A stretch of DNA of 64,000 nt from Heterohyrax brucei (taxonomy: Eukaryota > Chordata > Mammalia > Hyracoidea > Procaviidae). Within the stretch, counting starts at the first letter, position 1, and each line of letters starts with the position of its first letter. Location of the stretch: the NCBI GenBank assembly GCA_028571685.1, contig CM053140.1, forward strand, positions 29,679,501-29,743,500, written 5' to 3'. The notes under the pieces are model-generated. The model saw nothing but the letters and a program-made list of their open reading frames with translations. It did not search any database and was not told the origin of the DNA. The translations under genes and the position numbers were made by a program. This document shows, piece by piece, positions 1-9,900 of the stretch.

Positions 1-752
1 ACGGCATGTGCTCAGCGCGCCCAACACGGTGACCAACCTGCACGTGGCAGCAGCTGCGGGGCCTGAGGCCGCTGAGTGCCTGGTGTGCTCTGAGTTGGCT
101 CTGCTGGTTCTCTTCTCGCCATGCCAGCACCGCACCGTGTGCGAGGGTGAGGACTGGTGCTGGAGGGCTAGAGCACGGGGGTGGTGTGGGGCGGACGGAT
201 GAGCCATCTCCCAACACGTCCCGCTACCCCATCAGAGTGTGCCCGCCGAATGAAGAAGTGCATCAGGTGCCAGGTGTCAATCAGCAAAAAGCTTCGCCCA
301 GGTAGGTGGGACGGGACTCTCCATTACCCCTCCGCTCACCAGACCCTCAGTACCACAAACGGAGTGGGGCGCCGCAGGGCAGAGCCACTCCCCAGGCACT
401 CTCACGTCCCCTCTTCGATGCACCACCTCTAATCGCTTGCTGGCCCAGTCCCCAGCCGAGGCTCCTCTCCTGCCCCCCTCACTCCCTCCCCGCCTCACTC
501 CCACCCCTTGCAGATGGCACGGAGGTGACTACCGCCCCACCAGCTCCTGGCCCTCCACGACAGTTGGTGGAGGAGCTGCAGAGCCGCTACAGGCAGATGG
601 AGGAGCGCATCACCTGCCCAATCTGCATCGACAGTCACATCCGCCTCGTGTTTCAGTGTGGCCACGGCGCATGCGCGCCGTGCGGCGCCGCGCTCAGCGC
701 CTGCCCAATCTGCCGCCAGCCGGTGCGCGATCGCATCCAGATCTTCGTGTGA
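1..752 (+). CDS. MIB2: MIB2, E3 ubiquitin ligase mindbomb 2, last three coding exons (5' partial)
   Basis: MIB2 is a cytoplasmic RING E3 ubiquitin ligase that ubiquitinates Notch ligands. Visible coding exons are 1-146 (continuing from before the window, frame starting at base 2), 236-301 and 514-752, ending in TGA. All junctions have GT/AG ends, and the phases (1 and 1) keep one open frame. The protein shows a RING-type cysteine cluster (CLVC, CQHRTVC, CIRC) spanning exons 1-2. A linker with LVEELQSRYRQMEERI follows, then the C-terminal RING (CPIC, CGHGACAPC, CPICR), ending in RIQIFV as in known MIB2 proteins. The ankyrin and N-terminal mind-bomb domains lie upstream of the window. The gene points toward MMP23, as in human. 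Nothing suggests a pseudogene. Confidence 0.95.
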
Positions 753-810
753 GCCGGCCGTGCCCGGCAACCTCCTCGCCCTATGTTTTATAAAAGGATC
801 AATGCACTCT
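753..810 (+). other. MIB2: MIB2 3' UTR with possible variant poly(A) signal
   Basis: The short stretch after the MIB2 stop has no AATAAA. TATAAA at 789-794 is a known weak variant hexamer and could serve as the poly(A) signal. No transcript evidence is available, so the end of the UTR is a guess. Confidence 0.3.
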
Positions 811-2279
811 GCTGCCTGTTCCTGCTTGTAGACTGTCTCCCCAGCTGTGCTGTCCAGACCCAGCCTCTCTCCCAGCCAGCCTGGATCCTGCCAAGCAACC
901 CCCCCAACACACACCCCGCCTGCCCCACGTGTCCTGCCCGCCTGGGGTTTGCTAGCCCCGCCCTCGGCTGGGGCACAGGCTGCCCGCCCCCCCAATCGCG
1001 TCTGTGTAAGAGAGAAGGGGAGCCGGGAACAAGACCGCTGTGTCCTCCAGCTCCATGCTGGGTGGCCCAGCTCAAGACACCCACCTCATTCTAGAGGCTG
1101 GGACCCAGTGTAGGCCCAGCTGGGGGCCTCCCCCCCAACCTCAGCAGTGTCTCTGCCTCCCGTACACGTCCCCCCATCCCGTTAGGGGCAGGCAGGCCAG
1201 GCCGCGTCCCCACATGAACTGTGGGTCCTGGATTGGCAGTGGAACGGGGACGGGTGGGAGGAACTGGGGGAGGCAGTTGGATCTTAGGACTGGAAAAGAT
1301 GGGAGGGGGGCACAGACCTGGGGAGAGGTTGGCTTCTGCAGGAGTGTCTAGTTGGAGCAAATGTTTATCCCCAAAGGGGGGGTGCTGTCCTGGGCCGGAA
1401 CATGGCACTTTCCAAGAACCATCACCACAGGCCGCAATGCAGAGCCCCACGGCTGCCCGCCAGCTGCTTGGCGCTGACCCAGCTGGCCAGACCCACGCTG
1501 TCACCCTGGCTAAGGCTGGAGGGGAGGGAAAGGAGGGGACTAGACGCGCCCTCCCACTCTGCCCTCTCCCCATCCCTCTCCCCGCCCAGAGGCCTCTCAC
1601 CAACTCCCGCCTGCTGGGTCCACAGCACCCTCCTGTTTTGGGGTTCAGCTCACCCATACTCTTGCTGCTCCGTCAATCTTAACCATGCCAGATCCTCGAC
1701 GCCCCATGCCAAACTCAACATCCCATTTTTCTCTCTAGACAGACACCAGTCCCATCTGCGCCCCTTCTGGGACTCCCGATCCACACACCCTCCCATGCAG
1801 GACCTTTATCCCCCAACCTCTTACCTGGGGGTCCTGCCTCCCAGATCCACCCTACTGCCGGCTCCTTCCCGGCACTCCCGGGCTCCTGCCCCGAAATCTT
1901 GTCCCTTCGGCAGACTTCTTCCTGACGCCACGTCCCCATGTCTCCCCCACCCCCCCAGCCTCTCCCCGCCCTGTCAGCCGCCCCAAACTCAGTCGCCTCA
2001 TCCCCTCCCCTCGGCTCTCACGGGGACACGTCCCAGGCTAGCTCCACTGAGCCGCTAGAGCTGGGACCAAGGCTTAACTCCTGTGGCTTGTCCAGTGCCT
2101 GATTTAGGGGTGGGGGTCCATTTGGAGAAAAAGCCATTGGGATCATTTGGCTCACAACTGGTGAGGAAACCCCGTTCAGGACTTCTCTAAACTTGATCCC
2201 CTGGCTTGCGACCCGTTCCTGGCTAGCCGGGGTCTCCAGTCTCGAGTGGTTTGTCACCCCCACCCCCGTCCCTCCAAGC
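811..2279. other. Intergenic, GC-rich, no gene seen
   Basis: This stretch lies between MIB2 and MMP23. It is rich in C-runs and has several chance open frames on both strands, but none resembles a known protein or carries a splice pattern. No AfroSINE or LINE was recognised here. It probably holds upstream regulatory DNA of MMP23. Confidence 0.5.
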
Positions 2280-2487
2280 GGCCCCGCCCGGCAGGCCCCG
2301 CTCAGGCCACTGCCACCGACCGATCAGACGTGGGTACCCGCAGCCCAGGCTGCAGTGGTGGGGTGATCCGACAGTAGGAGGCCAGCTGGTTCCCATCAGG
2401 GCGGCCGCGCCTCCACCACCCCTCCTCCGCGGGCGCTGTAACCCGAGCCGCCCCTCCTCCCGCGCCCGACAGCTAGTCCGCAGCGCC
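2280..2487 (+). promoter_or_regulatory. MMP23: Putative MMP23 promoter / 5' UTR, CpG-rich
   Basis: The 200 bases before the MMP23 ATG are CpG-dense (a NotI-type gcggccgc at 2401, then ccgcgggcgc and cgcgcccgac). No TATA box is seen close to the start. Position and composition suggest a CpG-type promoter; the transcription start cannot be placed. Confidence 0.45.
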
Positions 2488-5054
2488 ATGGGCCGCGGGG
2501 CCTGCGCCCCCTCGGAGGCGACGGGGGCGCCCGGACAGGCCCGGTTGTTTGGAGCTGTCCTGGGCACCTTGTGCCTGCTCCCCGCGCTGGTGATGCTGGC
2601 CCGGCCGGTCCCGGAGGCGCAGGTGAGAGCGGCCTGGGCGGGACCGGTCAGTGGGGTTGGACGGGTCCGTGAAGTGGGGCGTCGGTGGGTACGGGCGCCC
2701 CTGGGTCTGGCCGCTACACGGGAGGGGGGAGAACAGCACATCTGGCTCCAGCCCCGCCTACTTGGTTCTTTCCCAGTTTTCAGTAACCGTTTATTTCTTG
2801 TGTAAAGGCAACATTTGGGAAGGATAGGGGCAAACGTGGAAAGTCCTAAAGCGGGACAGCCATCGCCCACAGCCCCCACCCCTCCTCAGGCCTCTTCCTG
2901 TATCCTCCGGGTTGGAGAGCCTCCTAGCTGCCTCCCAACACCTGTCACTTCTCTTGAAGGGAGATGCGGCAGCGCCAGACGCTGCAGGTGTCCCTGTCAC
3001 CCCAGCCCTCGGTCCGCCACCCCTTCAGGCGCCCCGCAGACGCCGCTACACACTGACGCCGGCCAGGCTACGCTGGGACCACTTCAACCTCACGTACAAG
3101 TGCGGACCCTGGGCCTGGGGGCAGGCACCTCCTAGTTGGTTCCCCCAGGATCCTCTCCTTCCTGCCTTCCCTGATTGTCCACCCCCTAGGATCCTCTCCT
3201 TCCCGTTGCCCCCACCTTGACCCTACCAGGATCCTCTCCTTCCCACCAACGGGACCTTGACTCTCCAGGATTCTCTCCTTCCCTCGGAACCTGTTGAGTC
3301 CCAGAGAAACCCGTCGGGGCCTGGCCGCTGCCTTCCGCATGTGGAGCGACGTGTCCCCCTTCAGCTTCCGCGAGGTGGCCCACGAGCAGCCCAGCGACCT
3401 CCGCATAGGTGGGCGCCTGCCCTGCCCCGGCCCGGCCCCACCTGCGGCCCGCTCAGCCTCCTGCTTCCCCTAGGTTTCTATCCAATCAACCACACCGACT
3501 GCCTGACCTCGGCCCTGCACCACTGCTTCGACGGCCCCACGGGCGAGCTAGCCCACGCTTTTTTCCCCCCGCACGGTGGCATCCACTTCGACGACAGCGA
3601 GTACTGGGTGCTTGGCCCCACGCGGTACAGCTGGAAGAAAGGTGACCCCTCTGCTCCCCTCTGGCTGCCCCTCTCTGTCCCCAGGCACCGCCGCGGGGCT
3701 GCAGCGGGAGGGACGTGGGGATGGTGGGATTTGGGGTCAAACTGGCCGGGCAGGGTGGCCGCGGGGGGTAGGGGGTATGGTCACGGACGTGAGGTTCCAG
3801 CTCTCCGAACCTCCCCCTCAACACGCGGCCGCTGAGGGAGCTGAGCTGCATTCCTGGGGCCGGAGTCACCACTTGTCCTGGGACGCTGTTATCTTCTGAG
3901 GCCGGGGCGGCTCCACGTGGCACAGCCAGCAGGGTGGAGACGCCCGGCCAGGGTCTTCGTAGCACTGACCCCCGGGCCTGCAGGCGTGTGGCTCACAGAC
4001 CTGGTGCACGTGGCAGCCCACGAGATCGGTCACGCGCTGGGCCTGATGCACTCGCAGCACGGCCGGGCCCTCATGCACCTCAACGCCACGCTGCGCGGCT
4101 GGAAGGCGCTGTCCCAGGACGAGATGTGGGGGCTGCACCGGCTTTATGGTGAGGGGCTAGCGAAAGCACTGCTGCGGGGAGGAGGGGGTGGGGGTGTGCA
4201 GCAGGAAGCACAGATAAGGGTAGCGGGCTGGGGCTGGGGCCGACTCAAGTGGAGGTGTTTACCGACCCTGAGACGGCGCCGCCCTCCGCAGGCTGCCTGG
4301 ACCGGCTCTTCGTGTGCGCGTCCTGGGCGCGGAAGGGCTTCTGTGATGCGCGTCAGAGGCTCATGAAGCGACTCTGTCCTAGCAGCTGCGACTTTTGCTA
4401 CGGTGACGTCAGGCCAGAGGGATGGGTAGACCTGCTTGGGTTTTTTTCTGTGCTATTTGAGGGGAGGTGGGGCGCTGATGGGAAACTCTGGTGGCGTAGT
4501 GGTTAAGTGCTATGTCTGCCAAAAGGTCAGCAGTTCAAATCCGCCAGGTGCTCCTTGGAAACTATAGAGCAGGTCTACTCTGTCTTATAGCATCACTATG
4601 AGTTGAAATTGACTGTGACAGCACTGGGTTTGGGCACTGATGTGGCACTTCCCTTCCCTCGGAGCAGAGTTCCCCTTCCCCACGGTGGCCTCCACCCCAC
4701 CACCCCCAAGGACCAAGACCAAACTGGTTCCTGAAGGCAGGAACGTGACCTTCCGCTGTGGCCAGAAGATCCTGCACAAGAAGGGCAAAGTGTAGTGAGT
4801 GCAGGGTGGGGGGCAGCCCTGGGGTTGGAGTGGCAGGTGGGCAGCCTATAGCCTAGCGGCCGCCCCTCACCCCCTACAGCTGGTACAAGGACCAGGAGCC
4901 CCTGGAGTTCTCCTATCCAGGCTACCTTTCGCTGGGTGAGGCACACCTGAGTATCATCGCCAACGCTATCAATGAGGGCACCTACACGTGCGTGGTCCGT
5001 CGGCGCCAACGCGTGCTCACTACCTACTCCTGGCGAGTCCGCGTAAGGAGCTAG
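2488..5054 (+). CDS. MMP23: MMP23, membrane-anchored matrix metalloproteinase 23, complete
   Basis: Zinc endopeptidase of the secretory pathway, anchored as a type II membrane protein. Eight exons: 2488-2622, 2960-3099, 3269-3408, 3474-3641, 3984-4148, 4292-4402, 4668-4794, 4880-5054. All have GT/AG ends and together give 386 codons plus stop. Domains: hydrophobic signal anchor at about residues 20-40; propeptide without a cysteine switch; furin-type RRRR at 71-74 before YTLTPARLRW; catalytic domain with HEIGHALGLMH at 207-217 and a following ALMHLN Met-turn; ShKT domain with six cysteines (251, 258, 267, 278, 282, 285); C-terminal Ig-like domain in exons 7-8. This order (no hemopexin, but ShKT plus Ig) is unique to MMP23. 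In the family the ShKT domain is known to modulate voltage-gated potassium channels. No break was seen. The acceptor of exon 3 lies in a tandem repeat. This is the parent of the truncated copy at 46,985. Confidence 0.95.
3149..3303 (+). repeat. About 40-bp minisatellite carrying the MMP23 exon 3 splice acceptor, four units
   Basis: The string ag|GATCCTCTCCTTCC, or GATT in the last unit, recurs with its exon-like G at 3149, 3190, 3230 and 3269, a spacing of 41, 40 and 39 bases. Only the last unit continues into the conserved exon 3 coding sequence. Each upstream unit, if used as an acceptor, reads into a TGA (in 'ccttga') before reaching the real exon. Confidence 0.85.
4481..4633 (+). mobile_element. 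AfroSINE in MMP23 intron 6
   Basis: Full tRNA-derived AfroSINE: starts 'ggaaactctggtggcgtagt' and runs through the 'gttaagtgctatg' and 'cagttcaaatccgccagg' box-like blocks to 'gcactgggtttgg'. A copy sits at the matching place in the MMP23 pseudogene (47,112), so it was inserted before the duplication. Confidence 0.9.
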
Positions 5055-5090
5055 GGCACCTCTTGCAGCGGCCCCACGGGATAGGGTGCT

Positions 5091-5096
5091 GATAAA
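5091..5096 (+). terminator. MMP23: Probable MMP23 poly(A) signal (GATAAA)
   Basis: GATAAA lies 37 bases after the stop codon and is followed by a T-rich stretch (ttttctctattcattttgtctctg), a plausible variant signal plus downstream element. The matching place in the pseudogene copy reads GATACA and is no longer a signal. Confidence 0.5.
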
Positions 5097-5944
5097 GCGT
5101 TTTCTCTATTCATTTTGTCTCTGCCTGTTCTTGAGGGGTAGGGGCTCACGATCTAGGCTATAGTTATGGTGGGAAGCTCTAAGCGGCCAGGACAGCCCCC
5201 CTTCTCACAGCTCCTTAGGGTAGGATGTGGCCTTCAAAGGCGGAGAGAGCATTAGGCAAAGAAAAGCTTTCCCAGCTGGGCTCCTGTTACACACAGTGGC
5301 ACAGGGCCCAAGAGCTGGTGGCATTGCTCATGGTGCAGGTTTGTTGGTCAGTCCAGGGTTTGAATGGAGGTGGATGAGACAGGGAAGGCTTCCTGCAGGA
5401 GGAACCATGCTGGGCCTGGGAGGATGAGGCGCCTGGGACAGTTGGACCTCCAAAACCGTTCTTGTTGGGAGGGGTCAGAGTGAGGTCTACAGTGAGGACC
5501 TCAGCAGGAGGGTGGTGACTCAGGGCTGAGGGGTGGTTTGACTGGCTGGGTGCCAACTAGCTTGGGCAGAGACAGAAGACCCTCTGCTGCCAGAAGCCAG
5601 ACCAGGTAGGTGCTGCATGTGGGGAAGGAGCCCAAGGCCCTCTCCACCAAGGCCCTGGCCAGCCTCTTCCATGGGTCTCACCCAACTAGTCCCAGCTTTT
5701 GTACCAAGTCTCCTAACAACCTGGCTTCTGGGCCTTTTTCTGTTGGCCTGACGATGCCTGGAAGCAACTGGGGTAGGTGGCACTGAAAATGAGGTCACAT
5801 AGCCCAGAGCCTACAACTGAGAGCTGCCCTGTGCCTGAGCCAGGGAACTGTGCCCACTAGACTCAACTCTAGGCAGGATACCCCAGAGTATTTTCCAGAA
5901 TACTATATTTAACTAACAACCTGTTGTATAAAAATCTGTGTGAG

Positions 5945-6258
5945 CTTTGGACAGGAATGGATTGGACTTGGCAAGGCAGCGTGACCATATATTGGAAGCA
6001 CTTTATGGTTCTATACATCTATAGGATATCATCCTGCTGACCTGTGGCTGGAGGAAGGGGAGTGGACGGACAGGAGGGGAAAGGAGGCTGTTGGGAGGAT
6101 GAGACATGTATGGAGCAGAGAGGAATAGTGTGCTGTCACCAGACAGGGAGAGCAGCGGAAGCTGCATATAGGGGGCATGTAAATTTATATGTGAATGTAC
6201 ATTTTCACTCAGTTATGTTAAATAAAAATAAAATTAAAAATTAAAAAAAAATAAAAAA
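5945..6258 (+). mobile_element. 5'-truncated L1 3'-end fragment with target-site duplication (copy A only)
   Basis: The sequence matches the L1 3' UTR found at 43,900-44,220 (atggattggacttgg, then ggaggaaggggagtgg, then gtacattttcactcag) and ends in an A-rich tail. The 15-base string aaaaatctgtgtgag stands before the insert (ending 5944) and again after the tail (ending 6273). The duplicate locus at about 48,540 reads straight through without the insert. Confidence 0.9.
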
Positions 6259-6667
6259 AAAAATCTGTGTGAGGACCGCAAACACAGCAGCTTGTGGGGC
6301 CTGGGCAGTGGTGGCTCATGGCCACAAGGACAATGCTGGGGGGATACCCAGTTCATCCACTTCACTGCATTGGGTGACCTACAGAGGCATCAGAAAAGCA
6401 CTTATTCCCAGGCTGAACAGAAGGTCTTCAGGCCTTGGATGTAAATCCTGCACAATTAAAACAGAAAAAACTGTCCCACAGCCCTAGGGTGAAATTGCTG
6501 CCACTGACTGGCTGGCTGGCTGCCTGTGTGGGCTGAGCTTGTCTGCATGTGTGAGAATGTGCCACACATATAATCTCCTGGTGCCCAGCTTCTCTGAACT
6601 GGACACCCCAGAGCAAGTCTGATGCACCTGAAAAAATACAGTTTTTCCCTCTACAAGGAAAATATGA

Positions 6668-6673
6668 TTTAAT
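6668..6673 (-). terminator. CDK11: Probable poly(A) signal of CDK11 copy A (ATTAAA)
   Basis: Read on the minus strand, ATTAAA lies about 240 bases after the CDK11 copy A stop codon (6911). The same hexamer and surrounding block recur at 48,985-48,990 behind copy B. ATTAAA is the commonest variant of AATAAA. Confidence 0.5.
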
Positions 6674-6910
6674 TCCACAGATTTACAGGGTGCTATCAAG
6701 TAAAAACATGGACAATGAAGTAAGAACACAAGGAGCTCTGAGTGCAGGCTTCTCAGTCCCAGAGGTCGCTGAAGCTCGGGTTCAGGATGCCATCTGGACT
6801 CTGGATGAAGACACTCCACTGCCCACACATGTCACCAATGGGAGCCTTATGTCCCCACTCCCCCTGGCCAGGCATGGCCCTCTAGGGGTGTGCTATGTCC
6901 TTTTCTGAGG

Positions 6911-9900
6911 TCAGAACTTAAGGCTGAAGCCAGGACCAGAAGCTGAAGCACCTTGGTTTGTGGTGGTCAAGTGGAAGCCACTCTCCTTGAAGTTGTTGTC
7001 ACCCTGGGGAGCAGTGAGTGCACCCTAAGGACCTGCTCCACTTACCCGTCCTGTCAGCCCCTAGAGTCCCTTCCCTAAGAGGATTCTCCCACGCAGTCTT
7101 GCTATGCCCACTGTCCCTCTCCCCTGAACAATCCCGCCTGTGAGGGCCCTTCTCTGTCCCGTCACCCTTCCCTGAGGCTCCTCTCCCACCTGCAGCCCTC
7201 TTTCCCTGTGAAGACCTGTCCCCCAGGAGTCCTCCCTCTCCCTGTGAGGACCTGTCCCCTAGGAGTCCTCTCTCTCCCTGTAGGGACCTCTCACCACAGC
7301 CACCCACTCTCCCTGTGAGGACCTTGTCCCCCTGGTGGCCCTCTTGCACTGTGAGGAGCTGTCAGCCTCTCTCTCTGGGAAGACCTGACCCCCAGCAGCC
7401 TCTCTCTGAAAACCTCTCCCTTGCAGCAGCCCTCTCCTCTGTGGCTCCTCTGGCCAGTCAGCCCTGCCTGTGAGGACTCCCCCTCACCAGCTGGCTGTAG
7501 CCCAGGCCCCCCTCAGGTGGCCTTGGGCTGGTGCCCCGCTTCACACGCTGCTGCTCACTCTTGGCGGGCCACGTGGGGAACATGGAGGGGTCAATGGGGA
7601 GCGGGGTCTCTCGGAAATACTCGTGCTTGAGGCCGTCTTCAGCGCTGATCCTCCTCCCCGGGAAGTAAGTGAGAAACCTGGGGAGAGAGGGGCACTTGGC
7701 TTCCAGCACCAGGAGGGGTGGCTGCGCTGGGGGTGCAGAGCCGGGACAACCAAGTGACCCAGGCCATAGAGAGTCCCTGGCAGGCTGCCATGAGCAGGGT
7801 GTCCTGGGGGTGGATGGTTCTGGAAAGGCACGTGTGGCAGGCGGGCTAGGACAAGTACAGGCTTCTGAGCCACAGCATTGAGGCAGCCGGCCCCTCTGGT
7901 GACGGCACTTACTTGTTCATGAGATCAAAGCCCTGGTCTGAAAGCAGAGCCCCGAAGCGCTTGCGGAGGTTGTTGTAGGGGTATTCAGTGAACGTCACCT
8001 TCTTGACTGCGGGCAGCTCATTGTAGCCAGGCCAGATTTTCTCACTGGGGGTCCCCAGGTCCTAGGAAGGTGGGGATGCTTCAGAACAGCCTGGCTGCCC
8101 TGCAGGGAAGGGTCCACCTCCTGGAAGCTGACTCCAAGTCTGATCGTCAGAGACCAGCCTTTAGAGTGGCCACCAGTGACCGCCACACCCACCTAGGCAC
8201 CTAGGCACAGCACACAGCCCTACCTTAAACACTTTGTTGATCTGGTCGATCTCTGACTTCCCAGGGAATAGGGGTTTCTGAGTAAGCAGCTCCCCAAAGA
8301 TGCAGCCCACAGACCACATGTCGATGGCTGTAGAGTACTCCTGCAAGGCCACGGTGCACAGCTCAGTGAGTTATACAGCTCTGTGCTCTCAGGACAGGAC
8401 CCCGATGATACAGGTAGACTACATCCATCCAACCCCTGCCACACTGGTGCACTCACCTTTGCACCAAGTAGTAGTTCCGGGGCACGGTACCACCGGGTCA
8501 CCACAAGTGGGGTGTAGGCCTTCAGTGGGGATCCATACTCACGTGCCAGCCCAAAGTCACCTACCTGGAAAGGCAGAGAGATGAGTGGCAGCAGGGCCCT
8601 GTGGGGGAAGAGGGTAGACCCAGGGAGGGAGGAGGGTAGAGAGAAGGGCAATGGTGGTATGACGGGTGCTGTAGGTGAAGGGGACAGGGGCTGGGGGGTG
8701 GGGGCGGCCTGGACTGGAGGTGTGCTGTGAGAAGCAGAGGTCCTGGACAGGGTGGGGCAGGTCCACCTTGAGGACGCCTGCATGGCTCAGCAGGAGGTTG
8801 GACGTCTTGAGGTCACGGTGCAGGATCCAGTTGTCGTGCAAGTGCCTCACGCCTCGCAGCAGCTGGATCATCAAGGTCTTCACCTCCCCTGGGGAAACAG
8901 GCAGGTCACATACCTCCCCTCCCCACGACACAGGAGAGGTGAGCTAAGAGGGACTGGTCCCTGTGTCATCCTTCCAAAGCACAGAGCTCCCAACTTCACT
9001 GGCCTGACAGGCAAGAGGTCTCCCTGGGGTCAGATTTCAAAGACAGTGAAGGCTTCTACCCAGAGACCCAAGGGTCCCCTGTCCTGGCTGCTGACACCCA
9101 GACTAGGGACCGTACTGACAGCTGAAGAGCTGGCTAAGATGTGTCATCCATGCACCAAAATAGCCTGTGTCTGTGCCACAGCAGGGGCCCCTCCCGTGGC
9201 CGCGGCGACACCAGCCACTCTCTGCCCAGCAGGACTGGACACGGCCTGGGCAGCACCTGGCAGGAAGGGCTGCTTCATGGTCTCCATCAGGCTCTTGAGA
9301 TCATGTTCTACGTAGTTCATCACGATGTAGATCTTGTCCATGTTGCTTCCCACAACAATCTCCTAGAAAGGCCAGACTGTGGGTGAGGATGCCCAGACCC
9401 TGCAGGGGGCTGTGGGTCCCTGTCCTGGCAGAAATGATATCTGGGTGCTGGGGTCCCTGCCCTGGCAGAAATGACACCTGCACGCACCCACTACAGGGCA
9501 GGGAAGGCTTAGTCATTCCCACCATGACAAGGCTATATGGTGTTTAAGACAGCACTTTGGCCACAAGCCACAGGACCCTGGGGAACATGGGCCACATATC
9601 TTGGGTAACACAGGGTGTCTGTCAGGCCTGAGTTGAGTGGTGAGGACAGGGAATGGGCAGAGCCTTACTCTGACAGTGACGATATTGGGGTGCTGGGCCT
9701 TGAGGATGGTGTTGATTTCTCGTAGCGACGTGATGGGAAATCCCTCCTTCTCCTTTTCCATTTTCAGCCGTTTCAGAGCCACAATTTCATCTGTGATGAA
9801 AAATTGAAAACCAGAAACAGAAAATGAAAATCACATTAAGAACATCAGTGCACTGAATCAGGATTTTATTTTCTGCTCATGAAATACGTTACACTGCAGC

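Noticed and set aside
789-794. TATAAA read as a TATA box for a downstream gene
   Set aside because: It lies just behind the MIB2 stop and 1.7 kb before MMP23 with no exon near; a weak poly(A) signal is likelier.
9370-9480. Tandem direct repeats considered as a CRISPR-like or regulatory array
   Set aside because: They are a short GC-rich minisatellite in a mammalian intron, with variable unit ends and no spacers.
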